Part shown: positions 25,602 through 33,527 of the stretch, piece by piece
How the letters are laid out: each line of letters opens with the position of its first letter
Numbering within the stretch: position 1 is the stretch's first letter
Assembly (NCBI GenBank): GCA_046295455.1
Contig: JBKBNI010000002.1
Location: 186,001 to 250,000, forward strand
DNA: 64,000 nt
Direction: 5' to 3'
Source: Thermaurantimonas sp046295455
Lineage (GTDB): Bacteria > Bacteroidota > Bacteroidia > Flavobacteriales > Schleiferiaceae
Position numbers and translations under genes: made by a program
The notes under the pieces: model-generated
Told to the model about the DNA's origin: nothing
Databases searched by the model: none
What the model saw: the letters and a program-made list of their open reading frames with translations, nothing else

Positions 25602-26849
25602 GTGACAGACAGCACACCGAAGAATGCATCTGCATCCAGAGAAAAAATCTATCCGAATCTAATCGGGGGGGTATTGGAAGCCCTTGAAACAACTTTTGGG
25701 AAGGATGTATACGCGGATAAGGCCATCGAGCGCCTGTTTAAAGCAAACAGAAAGTGGGGTGCACGCGACCGGGCATTTGTGGCAGAGAGTGTGTACGGTA
25801 TGGTACGACACTGGAGACTACTCTGGTATCTGATGGGCGAGGAGCCGACTCTAAAACGCAGAAAACTCTACAAACTCTTTGCACTCTACAGGCTTACCAC
25901 CGGAAAATACCTCCCGCCGGATAACCCTATTTGGGCCGACATATTTGCCCGATGGCCTGAAATCAGTATAGCATGGTCCGAACTAAAAAACCCAAATATT
26001 CTGGAATCCTTCCCTGACTGGCTGGCAGGGCTCATTTCGCCGGGCAAAGACTGGGTATCCCTATCTCGCAGACTCAATCAGCCGGCTGAGCTTCACATAC
26101 GGGTCAATACCCTGCTAAGCACACGAGAGGAAGTGAGAGAAATCCTGCGATCCGAAGGCATAGAGGCTACTCCCTTGCCATATAGTGAGGTAGGACTTAC
26201 ACTCTCCGAGCGAATTAATGTATTCAGGTTAGACAGTTTTCGAAAGGGGTTGTATGAAGTTCAGGATGGCGGATCCCAGCTAATTGTGCCCTTCCTCGAC
26301 CCAAAACCTGGTGAACGCATCATTGATGCCTGCGCCGGGGCTGGTGGCAAATCACTACATCTGGCCGCCTCAATGCACAACAAAGGCCAAATAATTGCCC
26401 TGGATATAGATGAATACAAACTCAGCGAACTCAGGCGCAGAGCCTCGCGAAACAAAGTGGACACCATCGAAACCCGACTCATCGACACAAGCAAAGTAAT
26501 AAAACGTCTTCGCCATGCTGCCGATAAACTGCTGCTCGATGTGCCGTGCACCGGTACAGGTGTCATCCGCCGGAATCCGGACACCAAATGGAAACTTCGC
26601 GAAGAATACTTTCAACGAGTGCTCAGTATCCAACGTGAGATTCTAGATACCTACACCGACATGCTCAGGCCCGGTGGCACTATGGTATATGCTACCTGTT
26701 CACTTATCGAAGACGAAAACCAGCGCCAGGTTGATGCTTTTCTTAAGCGCAAAAACGGTGAATATACCCTGCTGCGAGAGCGTCAGATCCTGCCTACAGA
26801 GCAGGATTCAGATGGTTTTTACATGGCTTTAATTCAAAAAAATGGCTGA
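25602..26849 (+). CDS. RsmB/NOP family rRNA m5C methyltransferase
   Basis: 415 residues, GTG start. The C-terminal Rossmann methyltransferase domain has the SAM-binding DACAGAGGKSLHLA. The PCTG motif LLDVPCTGTGVIRRNPD carries the release cysteine, and YATCSLIEDEN carries the nucleophilic cysteine; both catalytic Cys residues are present. The N-terminal about 150 residues are helical, resembling the NusB-like domain of RsmB. The predicted product is 5-methylcytosine in rRNA; the exact site cannot be read. Its end overlaps murQ by 8 bp. Confidence 0.9.
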   Translation: MTDSTPKNASASREKIYPNLIGGVLEALETTFGKDVYADKAIERLFKANRKWGARDRAFVAESVYGMVRHWRLLWYLMGEEPTLKRRKLYKLFALYRLTTGKYLPPDNPIWADIFARWPEISIAWSELKNPNILESFPDWLAGLISPGKDWVSLSRRLNQPAELHIRVNTLLSTREEVREILRSEGIEATPLPYSEVGLTLSERINVFRLDSFRKGLYEVQDGGSQLIVPFLDPKPGERIIDACAGAGGKSLHLAASMHNKGQIIALDIDEYKLSELRRRASRNKVDTIETRLIDTSKVIKRLRHAADKLLLDVPCTGTGVIRRNPDTKWKLREEYFQRVLSIQREILDTYTDMLRPGGTMVYATCSLIEDENQRQVDAFLKRKNGEYTLLRERQILPTEQDSDGFYMALIQKNG

Positions 26850-27660
26850 TTTTATCCGAATCACAGAGCAGGATTCGCCCTACAGAGACCTGGATAAAAA
26901 AAACATCCGCGAATTGCTCGAAATCATCAACCGGGAAGACCAAACCGTACCACTGGCAGTACAACAGGCAATTCCCGATATTGAGCGACTCGCAGAAGTC
27001 ACTTTAAAAAAACTCTCAGAGGGTGGCAGATTATTCTACATAGGCGCCGGTACGAGTGGCCGACTGGGCATTGTGGACGCCAGTGAGTGCCCTCCCACCT
27101 ATGGTGTACCACACGGTATGGTCATCGGGCTCATTGCCGGAGGAGACAGAGCCATACGTAAGGCAGTAGAGTTTGCAGAAGATGATTACGATGGTGCATG
27201 GAGGGATCTGCAGGAGCACTTTGTCAATCCCGGCGATATTGTCATTGGATTGGCAGCCTCCGGCACCACACCCTATGTTGTGGGAGGGTTAGAGCACTGT
27301 CAGAAGGCCGGTATCGCCACTGGCTGTGTCACCTGCAATCCAGGTGCGCCCATTCTAAAAAAGGCAGATTATCCCGTGGTGGTCGTCACAGGTCCGGAAA
27401 TAGTCACCGGAAGTACCCGAATGAAAGCCGGCACGGCACAGAAACTCGTGCTCAATATGCTTACCACCACGGTAATGATTCGCCTCGGACGCGTAGAAGA
27501 CAATAAAATGGTTCGTATGCAGCTTGCCAACAACAAACTCATCGATCGGGCAGCGCGTATGATCGCTGATAGACTATCGATCTCCTATGACGAAGCATTA
27601 GCCCTGGTCAGAAAAACCGGAGACGTGAAGTCTGTGTTAGATTTGTTTAAAAAGAATTAA
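26842..27660 (+). CDS. murQ: N-acetylmuramic acid 6-phosphate etherase
   Basis: 272 residues, close to the usual 270-300. The SIS domain shows the sugar-phosphate site GAGTSGRLGIVDASECPPTYG, with the catalytic Glu in SEC, and the second loop GLAASGTTPYVVGGLEH. The GSTRMKAGTAQKLVLNML block, diagnostic of MurQ/GCKR, is intact. MurQ removes the lactyl ether of MurNAc-6-P during cell-wall recycling. It overlaps the methyltransferase by 8 bp and is 2 bp from the DUF6095-like gene. Confidence 0.95.
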   Translation: MADFIRITEQDSPYRDLDKKNIRELLEIINREDQTVPLAVQQAIPDIERLAEVTLKKLSEGGRLFYIGAGTSGRLGIVDASECPPTYGVPHGMVIGLIAGGDRAIRKAVEFAEDDYDGAWRDLQEHFVNPGDIVIGLAASGTTPYVVGGLEHCQKAGIATGCVTCNPGAPILKKADYPVVVVTGPEIVTGSTRMKAGTAQKLVLNMLTTTVMIRLGRVEDNKMVRMQLANNKLIDRAARMIADRLSISYDEALALVRKTGDVKSVLDLFKKN

Positions 27661-27662
27661 CT

Positions 27663-27911
27663 ATGAATCCCATGCCTCAGCCCCGTCCGCATTCCGACAA
27701 GGAACTCCTCGCCAAAGGAGCCACCCTGATGTTCGGCTCCATGCCGTTTATCTTTAGCGGACCTGTCTTATTTTATTTCATTGGTTTTCCGCTGCTGGAT
27801 GAGGGTAAGGTATGGGGTATCGTGCTTTCAGCAGTTTTTAGCATTGCGGCCATTGTACTTTTTATATCCGGTCTGATGAAGGTTCTGAAGGGATTTTTTT
27901 CAGCCAGATAA
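27663..27911 (+). CDS. Small two-helix membrane protein (DUF6095-like)
   Basis: 82 residues with two transmembrane helices (about 22-47 and 52-77) and a Lys-containing loop. The LLAKGATLMFGSMPFIFSGP...ISGLMKVLKGFF pattern resembles DUF6095, a short Bacteroidota family that, as I recall, often follows murQ. Function unknown. It starts 2 bp after the murQ stop and is surely co-transcribed. Confidence 0.65.
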   Translation: MNPMPQPRPHSDKELLAKGATLMFGSMPFIFSGPVLFYFIGFPLLDEGKVWGIVLSAVFSIAAIVLFISGLMKVLKGFFSAR

Positions 27912-28631
27912 CACCTATTGCCGATCCCCTTCCTGTGTGGTCCTCACTTATCCCCTACGGCCGGAAGTTGCGCTACACCACGGGCTTTTCTATATGACTT
28001 CCAAAATTGGGTAGCACCATAAATTCATACAGTCTCATTGATCAGAAGGTTGCCTTTGAATGTACATGAGCTATAACAGTTGTGATGGCAGACTGGATAG
28101 CTGGTCATTGCCTTCTTACATTTCAGAAAAATGGCTTGTGCTATTTAATAATCTATCCCGAAGCATATTACAATTTTCACGATCAGTTTATTTGTGCAAG
28201 ATTTTTAGCTAAATTGAATGACTATTCTCCATCTATGATTAAAAAACTTTGAGCTGAAGAAAATCAATAAATCCTACATATGATGAAAAGTCGCCCGTAA
28301 AAAGCGGGCTTATTGCAGAAAAAAACATCTTGTTGATTGGAGCATCTGGCTGGCCAAATGTCTTCACAATTAAACCATTTAAACTAATTCCTTCGCTATG
28401 TAATTATAAAAAATGTGAACAAGTGCAATCAGATAAAAGTGATTGTTTTTTTAATTTTAATGGATGATTTTTTATATTTTCATCACACTAAATGAACATC
28501 TGGATTCCACATAAAAGTTATTTGATTTATCTAAAATTTTTGATTGAAAATGCATCTAAATTGGTTTAAATATTTAATTTGCTGTAAAGATGCTCATCTA
28601 TTCTGAATGAGGTTGAACAATAATTTCTATC
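27912..28631. other. AT-rich intergenic region before cobT
   Basis: 720 bp without a gene I can support; base composition drops from GC-richer at 27912-28000 to strongly AT-rich. A small hairpin GCCCG/CGGGC lies at 28293-28309. I looked for cobalamin riboswitch landmarks such as a GCCACTG B12-box and found none, despite the cob genes downstream. Confidence 0.4.
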
Positions 28632-29652
28632 ATGAAAAAAGTTCTTGAACAAGAATTGCAGAAAAAAATAAATTTAAAAACAAAGCCGATTGGAGCATTG
28701 GGTAAACTTGAAGAATTGGCCCTTCAGATTGGCACTGTTCAGAATACACTTTCTCCCACGTTAAAAAATCCTACCATCGTGGTTTTTGCGGCAGACCACG
28801 GAATTGCTGAAGAGGGCGTAAGTGCCTACCCGCAGGAAGTTACTTTTCAAATGGTAAAAAAACTTTTTGCAAGGTGGTGCAGCTATGAATGTTTTTGCCA
28901 AACAGCACAACATAAATGTAGTCATTGTAGATGCCGGGGTAAATTTTGATTTTGAAGAAAACAACACTCTTGTTCATGCAAAAATTGACATGGGTACAAA
29001 AAGTTTTTTGAGCAATAAAGCAATGACCAAATCACAGTTGCAACAATGTTTTGAAAAGGGAAAAGATATTGTTGATAAGATTGCAAGCAGTGGCTGCAAC
29101 ATTATTGGTTTTGGTGAAATGGGAATAGGCAATACTTCATCAGCCTCGATGTTAATGAGTTATTTATGTGAGTTACCTATCGAGGAATGTGTTGGTAGAG
29201 GTACTGGTTTAAATGATTCTCAATTTGAGAATAAAATTTCTGTTTTGAAACAAGCCCAATCATTCCATGGAAAAATAGAAAATCCCTTTGAGGTTTTACA
29301 AACTTTTGGAGGTTTTGAAATAGCACAAATGTGCTAAGCAATGCACACAGCCTATAAATACAATATGATCCTTTTGATTGACGGATTCATCGCAAGCAGC
29401 GCTTTTTTGGTAGCATATAAAAGAAATCCGGCCCTTGTAAACAATGCAATTTTTTGTCATTTGAGCGATGAATTCGGACATCAAAATTTACTCAATTATC
29501 TGAATGCTGATCCTATTTTAAAACTAAATATGCGATTAGGTGAAGGAACAGGTTGTGCCATTGCATATCCTATTGTTGCAAGTGCTGTTGCTTTCTTAAA
29601 CGATATGGCAAGTTTTGACAGTGCCGGTGTTACAAACAAAGAAGAAAGATGA
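28632..29652 (+). pseudogene. cobT: Broken cobT (NaMN:DMB phosphoribosyltransferase)
   Basis: The reading frame begins MKKVLEQELQKKINLKTKPI and shows CobT landmarks (FAADHGIAEEGVSAYPQEVT), then breaks near 28866. A 7-A run puts 'QMVKKLFARW' where 'MVKNFLQGGAAMNVF' is expected; one fewer A restores the frame seen from 28867 on (GGAAMNVFAKQHNINVVIVD, FGEMGIGNTSSASML). A second lesion is an in-frame TAA at 29335-29337, replacing the conserved Gly of GGFEIAQMCGAM. The frame then continues to 29652 (MILLIDGFIASSAFL, MRLGEGTGCAIA). CobT activates DMB for the lower ligand of cobalamin. The stop overlaps the cobS ATG. Confidence 0.85.
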
Positions 29653-30437
29653 AAGAAGAACTACGTATATTTTTTACGGCTCTCATGTTTTATACCAGAA
29701 TACCTTGCCCAAAAAACATAGACCATTCGCCCGAATACCTCAATAAAGCAACAAGGTATTTTCCTTTGATTGGATGGATCGTTGGAGCGATTTCATTTGT
29801 CGTTTATTATTTAAGTTTAATAGTATTTGATACAAGTTTAGCTGTACTATTTTCACTCTTTGCAGGGGTTATGATTACGGGTGCCTTTCACGAAGATGGC
29901 TTAGCCGATGTGTTTGACGGCTTTGGGGGCGGATGGACAAAAGAAAAGATATTGGAAATAATGAAGGACAGTCGTATTGGTACTTATGGCGTCATAGCTT
30001 TAATATTTTTATTTGGGATTAAATTTATATCACTTCACGGTTTACTAATGAAAATTGATCACACAAATCATTTATTCATTGCCTTACTTTTTATTACCTA
30101 TCATTCCATAGCAAGATTTACGGCCATGCACCTGGTATTTACTTCGCAATATTCAAGAGAAAATGAAGCAAGTAAGGCAAAACCAATAGCCAAAGCACAC
30201 GGCTCTAAAGAAGTAATAGGGGTTTAATTTTAGGGGTTGATTCCATTGGTGTTTTTAAGTTTTTTTCGTTGGGAATATGTCATCATCTTAGTTCCGCTTT
30301 TTTTGCTTTTCTTTATATCAAAGCGCTATTTTGAAAGGTGGATTGATGGCTATACGGGCGATTGTCTGGGAGCGGTCGAACAACTAGCAGAGTGTGTGAT
30401 ACTTCTCTCTTTTGTAGCATTATGGAAGTTTATGTAA
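29649..30437 (+). pseudogene. cobS: Disrupted cobS (cobalamin synthase)
   Basis: CobS joins adenosylcobinamide-GDP with alpha-ribazole in the membrane. Residues 1-192 are typical: FYTRIPCPKN, GAFHEDGLADVFDGFGGG with its acidic metal site, MKDSRIGTYGV and AKAHGSKEVIGV. Two stops then follow in the same frame (TAA at 30225 and TAG at 30231) before it resumes GLIPLVFLSFFRWEYVIILV to ...DCLGAVEQLAECVILL at 30437. The gap sequence GTTTAATTTTAGGGG would read VLILG if the T-run were one longer and the G-run one shorter, so two compensating homopolymer changes explain it. Whether they are biological or sequencing errors cannot be told here. Confidence 0.8.
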
Positions 30438-30985
30438 TTCGTCATACTCCCGTAGCTGTTGGCAAAGACATTTGTTACGGACAAAGCGATGTGCCTCTGG
30501 CCGACAGTTTCACAAAAGATGCGGCATACTACAGAGATCAATTGCCCACTGATTTTGATGTGGTTTTCTGTAGTCCTTCATATCGTTGTAAACTATTGTC
30601 TGAAGTATTGCAATGCGAGAATATTATTTTCGAAAATGCGATCCGGGAAATGAATTTTGGCGATTGGGAAAACAAAAATTGGAACGACTTAAACCAGTAC
30701 GAATTAAATACCTGGATGGCAGATTTTGTACATATCAAAACGCCTAACGGAGAATGTTTATTAGATCTATTTGATAGAGTATGTAAATTTTTAAACAATT
30801 TGCGCGACCAGCCATACCAAAAAGTATTGCTTATAACACATGCCGGAGTGATTCGATGTATATGGTCTTTTCTGCTGGAAATACCGCTCCAAAATGTTTT
30901 CAAAATACCGGTTGGATACCATGAAATATTTATTTTTAACTTGACCCTTACCATTAAAACAGACAGCATTAAAAGAATATTATAG
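30422..30985 (+). CDS. cobC: Alpha-ribazole phosphatase-like histidine phosphatase
   Basis: 187 residues from the ATG at 30422, overlapping cobS by 16 bp. Histidine phosphatase superfamily: the phosphohistidine motif is VIRHTPVAVGKDICYGQSD, the acid/Arg block is REMNFGDWENKNW, and the second His is LLITHAGVIRCI. The RHTxV...CYG version and the cob neighbours point to CobC, which removes the 5' phosphate from alpha-ribazole-P or cobalamin-P. It is the only intact gene of the cob trio, which is odd if the pathway is dead. Confidence 0.82.
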   Translation: MEVYVIRHTPVAVGKDICYGQSDVPLADSFTKDAAYYRDQLPTDFDVVFCSPSYRCKLLSEVLQCENIIFENAIREMNFGDWENKNWNDLNQYELNTWMADFVHIKTPNGECLLDLFDRVCKFLNNLRDQPYQKVLLITHAGVIRCIWSFLLEIPLQNVFKIPVGYHEIFIFNLTLTIKTDSIKRIL

Positions 30986-31175
30986 CCAATTAAAAACAGC
31001 CAAAAAAAAGCCAGACATGGAAGTGTCGGTCGAAGATATACCGTGTCCAAAGGAAACTCCTTACAAAGCAGTGTTGACGTGGTTTTACAATGTTTTATGA
31101 TCTAAAAAGTTTGGAGTCTGACCGGTATCGGTTGTGCCGGATTCTGATTTTTACAAAAAACACGTATCACAATAC

Positions 31176-31206
31176 ATTGCATCAGCAGAGTTAAAACTTA
31201 TATTTG
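31176..31206 (+). promoter_or_regulatory. Promoter of the DUF1826/CobW cluster
   Basis: -33 ATTG ending at 31179, a 19-nt spacer, and a perfect TATATTTG -7 element at 31199-31206. Transcription would start near 31212, about 27 nt ahead of the ATG at 31239. Confidence 0.6.
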
Positions 31207-31219
31207 CAACATTGTTGCA
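31205..31219. promoter_or_regulatory. Zur/Fur-type operator palindrome
   Basis: TGCAACA-T-TGTTGCA, a perfect 15-bp palindrome with a single central base. It overlaps the last bases of the -7 element and the predicted start of transcription, an arrangement suited to repression. The form fits a Fur-family operator. Zur is the likely regulator because DUF1826 and CobW genes are known members of zinc-starvation regulons, but the identity of the regulator is inferred. Confidence 0.55.
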
Positions 31220-31238
31220 TCTATCTGAGAAATTAAAA

Positions 31239-31379
31239 ATGACAGAATTTCAAGACATTAATATACGGGAAAAAGAATCTTCTGACAGTTGGTCCCTATA
31301 CATGTATACTGAATCAATTTATCGGCTGCAGGGCAAAATCAATGTTTTTCGACCCACCATTACGAACAGAACTTATTGA
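31239..31379 (+). CDS. Small hypothetical protein, first in the zinc-type cluster
   Basis: 46 codons from the ATG at 31239 (MTEFQDINIREKESSDSWSL). It is acidic in its first half, with no Cys, His or membrane segment. The same frame is open upstream to 31134, but that start would lie ahead of the predicted promoter, so 31239 is preferred. It ends 4 bp before the DUF1826 ATG, as a translationally coupled leader gene would. I do not recognise the family; it may be a real small protein or a leader without function. Confidence 0.4.
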   Translation: MTEFQDINIREKESSDSWSLYMYTESIYRLQGKINVFRPTITNRTY

Positions 31380-31383
31380 AAAA

Positions 31384-32013
31384 ATGAAAACTCTCATCGC
31401 CAAAAACTGGGTAATAGGCTCTACTCGGGAGGTGCTGAATCAAATTCATGAGCAGGATGTAAACATTGCCATATACACCAGAGAAGTATCCTTCTTAAGC
31501 CGTGATGTTGAGCAACTCATCCATCATAATATCGAGTTAAATACCAGTGGAGCTAAATGCGATATTCTGACCTTGCTTAAAAAAGAATTTGAGTCGTATC
31601 CTGCTCTTATACAGGATGTTGAAAGTTTGATCAGTCTTTTTGAAGAAGTATCACAGGCTCAATCATTCAGATTGCTCTTGGCCACCATCAATACCAATAT
31701 GTGCAGGCGTTTTCATACCGATGTAATCGACCTTCGATTGCTATGCACCTACTATGGTCCGGGTACTTTGTGGCTTAAAGAAGAAAATGTAAACAGAACG
31801 GCATTAGAAACCTGTAAAGACAATGAATGCATTGTTCTGAATCCCGATGAAATACAACAGGTTGCCACAGGAGCCGTGGTGATATTAAAAGGTTCCATTT
31901 ATCCACACGAAGGAACGAAAGCCATTGTACACCGAAGCCCTACTATTGAAGAGAGCGGTGAAAGAAGATTGTTACTACGCATAGATACCAACGAGTTTCT
32001 CAATTTTATGTAA
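31384..32013 (+). CDS. DUF1826 domain protein
   Basis: 209 residues from the ATG at 31384 (MKTLIAKNWVIGSTREVLNQ); an earlier in-frame ATG at 31342 overlaps the small upstream ORF. The DUF1826 signature is clear: MCRRFHTDVIDLRLLCTYYG followed by PGTLWLKEENVNR, with later IVHRSP and RRLLLRID. The His/Cys around the RRFHTD block could bind a metal. In proteobacteria this family is part of Zur-regulated loci next to COG0523 (CobW-type) GTPases; its biochemical role is not known. Here it lies between a Zur-like operator and a CobW GTPase gene that starts 10 bp after its stop. Confidence 0.8.
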   Translation: MKTLIAKNWVIGSTREVLNQIHEQDVNIAIYTREVSFLSRDVEQLIHHNIELNTSGAKCDILTLLKKEFESYPALIQDVESLISLFEEVSQAQSFRLLLATINTNMCRRFHTDVIDLRLLCTYYGPGTLWLKEENVNRTALETCKDNECIVLNPDEIQQVATGAVVILKGSIYPHEGTKAIVHRSPTIEESGERRLLLRIDTNEFLNFM

Positions 32014-32023
32014 TTGATTGTTG

Positions 32024-32962
32024 ATGCATAAAATTAAAACATACATACTAACAGGTTTTTTAGGTGCCGGTAAAACTACCATACTCAATCATTTGCTTCA
32101 ACAAGTAGAAAATCAGAAAAATCTGATTGTAGAAAATGAGTACGGAAAAGTAAATATAGACAGCGGGTTGGTAGAGAAAAAATATGATGCCATATATGAA
32201 CTTACCAACGGGTGTATTTGCTGCACCTACGATGAAGGCTTTTTTGATTTGCTTAATGACATTGTGCAAAACAAAAGAGAAGCTGAAAATTTATTTATTG
32301 AAACTACCGGTGTAGCCGATGTTTCACCTATCATCAGTTTGTTCAATCGGGAGGATGTAAAAAAGCAATTTGAATTAGTAAATACGATTTGCGTATGTGA
32401 TGCCGAAACCGTAGAAGATTATTTAGCCGAAATACCGGAAGTAGAAGGTCAAATTGCACATGCAGATATCATAGTGATAAATAAAATCGAGCATGTGCAC
32501 CCGGAATATTTGAAAAAATTACAACAGGTATTACTTCAACTTAATCCTTTTACAAAAGTATTGCATACAACGGATGGCCGGTTGGACTGGGCTTCAATAC
32601 AAGAAAAAGAACATAAAATCAATATCCCTCACAAACATATTCATACTCATTCATCACATCAAATTCAATCATTGCTTTATGAAACAAATAGTCCGATAGA
32701 TGTTATGAAACTGCGATTTGTTTTACAGACTACACTAATGTTGTACTATAAGCAAATTATTCGCATTAAGGGTTATTTTATTGGAAATGATAATAAAGAA
32801 TATTTATTGCAAACAGCAGGGAAATCTCTAAACATCCAGAAAGCAAACCAACCAATTATTTCACAAACACAACTGGTGTTTTTGGTAAAGGATGTTGAAA
32901 AAAAGTCCATAGAACGCATCATGAATCAAGTAATTATTAACCATAAAACAATAAACGCATGA
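32024..32962 (+). CDS. CobW/COG0523-family GTP-binding metallochaperone (first copy)
   Basis: 312 residues from the ATG at 32024 (TTG codons just upstream are alternatives). It has the P-loop GFLGAGKTTILNH, the family metal motif CxCC in NGCICCTYDEGF, the guanine-specifying NKIE in IIVINKIEHVH, and a His-rich linker (HKHIHTHSSHQ). The C-terminal CobW_C domain seems short, as in the compact zinc-type members. COG0523 GTPases deliver zinc or cobalt to client proteins. Its stop overlaps the DsrE-like gene start (ATGA), so they are coupled. Confidence 0.85.
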   Translation: MHKIKTYILTGFLGAGKTTILNHLLQQVENQKNLIVENEYGKVNIDSGLVEKKYDAIYELTNGCICCTYDEGFFDLLNDIVQNKREAENLFIETTGVADVSPIISLFNREDVKKQFELVNTICVCDAETVEDYLAEIPEVEGQIAHADIIVINKIEHVHPEYLKKLQQVLLQLNPFTKVLHTTDGRLDWASIQEKEHKINIPHKHIHTHSSHQIQSLLYETNSPIDVMKLRFVLQTTLMLYYKQIIRIKGYFIGNDNKEYLLQTAGKSLNIQKANQPIISQTQLVFLVKDVEKKSIERIMNQVIINHKTINA

Positions 32963-33336
32963 AAGTAGCTTACATTTTTAAAACAAACATGGCATCCACA
33001 TTTCAGTTAGCCACCATGATTTTACCCCAACTAGAAAAAGGAATACACGGGGTTGATGTGGTAGGCATGTTCTTTTTTGACGACAATCTTTATGTACTTC
33101 AAAAAGACAATGAAATCGGCAAACGGCTTAATAAAATAGCCAAAGAAAAAGGCATGCTCATTATGGCTTGCGACCAATGTGCCGTTAGAAGAGATTTGGC
33201 AGAAGGCACGTTTGATATGTGCGGAACCGGAAGCGTAAAACCCAAGAATATGATAGAAGTAGCCACGGTAGGGTGCTTTCCGCAACTGTACATCGCTTTA
33301 AGCGGAAATCCACCTCAATTAGTCATTACACTCTAG
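32959..33336 (+). CDS. DsrE-like family protein
   Basis: 125 residues in the DsrE/DsrF/TusD fold: MKVAYIFKTNMASTFQLATM at the start, then VDVVGMFFFDDNLYVLQKDN. A pair of cysteines follows in MACDQCAVRRDLAEG, plus later Cys in FDMCGTGSV and VGCFPQLY. Family members carry persulfide sulfur or act in sulfur relay; the Cys-rich centre here could instead bind a metal. The neighbouring CobW GTPases favour a role in metal or cofactor handling. It is coupled to the first CobW gene by a 4-bp overlap. Confidence 0.75.
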   Translation: MKVAYIFKTNMASTFQLATMILPQLEKGIHGVDVVGMFFFDDNLYVLQKDNEIGKRLNKIAKEKGMLIMACDQCAVRRDLAEGTFDMCGTGSVKPKNMIEVATVGCFPQLYIALSGNPPQLVITL

Positions 33337-33527
33337 GATAAAATACAAGAATTCTCGCCTTCAACTTGAATTAAAATAATCTCAGGTACACACCAATATA
33401 AAATATTTGAAATATCCCTTTTTTCTGTAAGAAGTGTTGACTCGGATTAGCCAATATTTAAAATAAAGTAATTGACTTATTGCGTAAACAGTATAAACAA
33501 AACAACATATCAACTATACCAGAAAAT

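Noticed and set aside
27912..28631. Cobalamin riboswitch ahead of cobT
   Set aside because: No B12-box (GCCACTG-type) or adjoining conserved blocks were found by eye.
29335..29337. TAA in cobT as recoded or suppressed codon
   Set aside because: TAA is used as a normal stop by many intact genes in the window, and no recoding signal is seen, so a nonsense mutation is simpler.
31134..31379. 81-codon start of the small ORF at GTG 31134
   Set aside because: This start lies before the predicted promoter and operator; the ATG at 31239 fits the transcript better.
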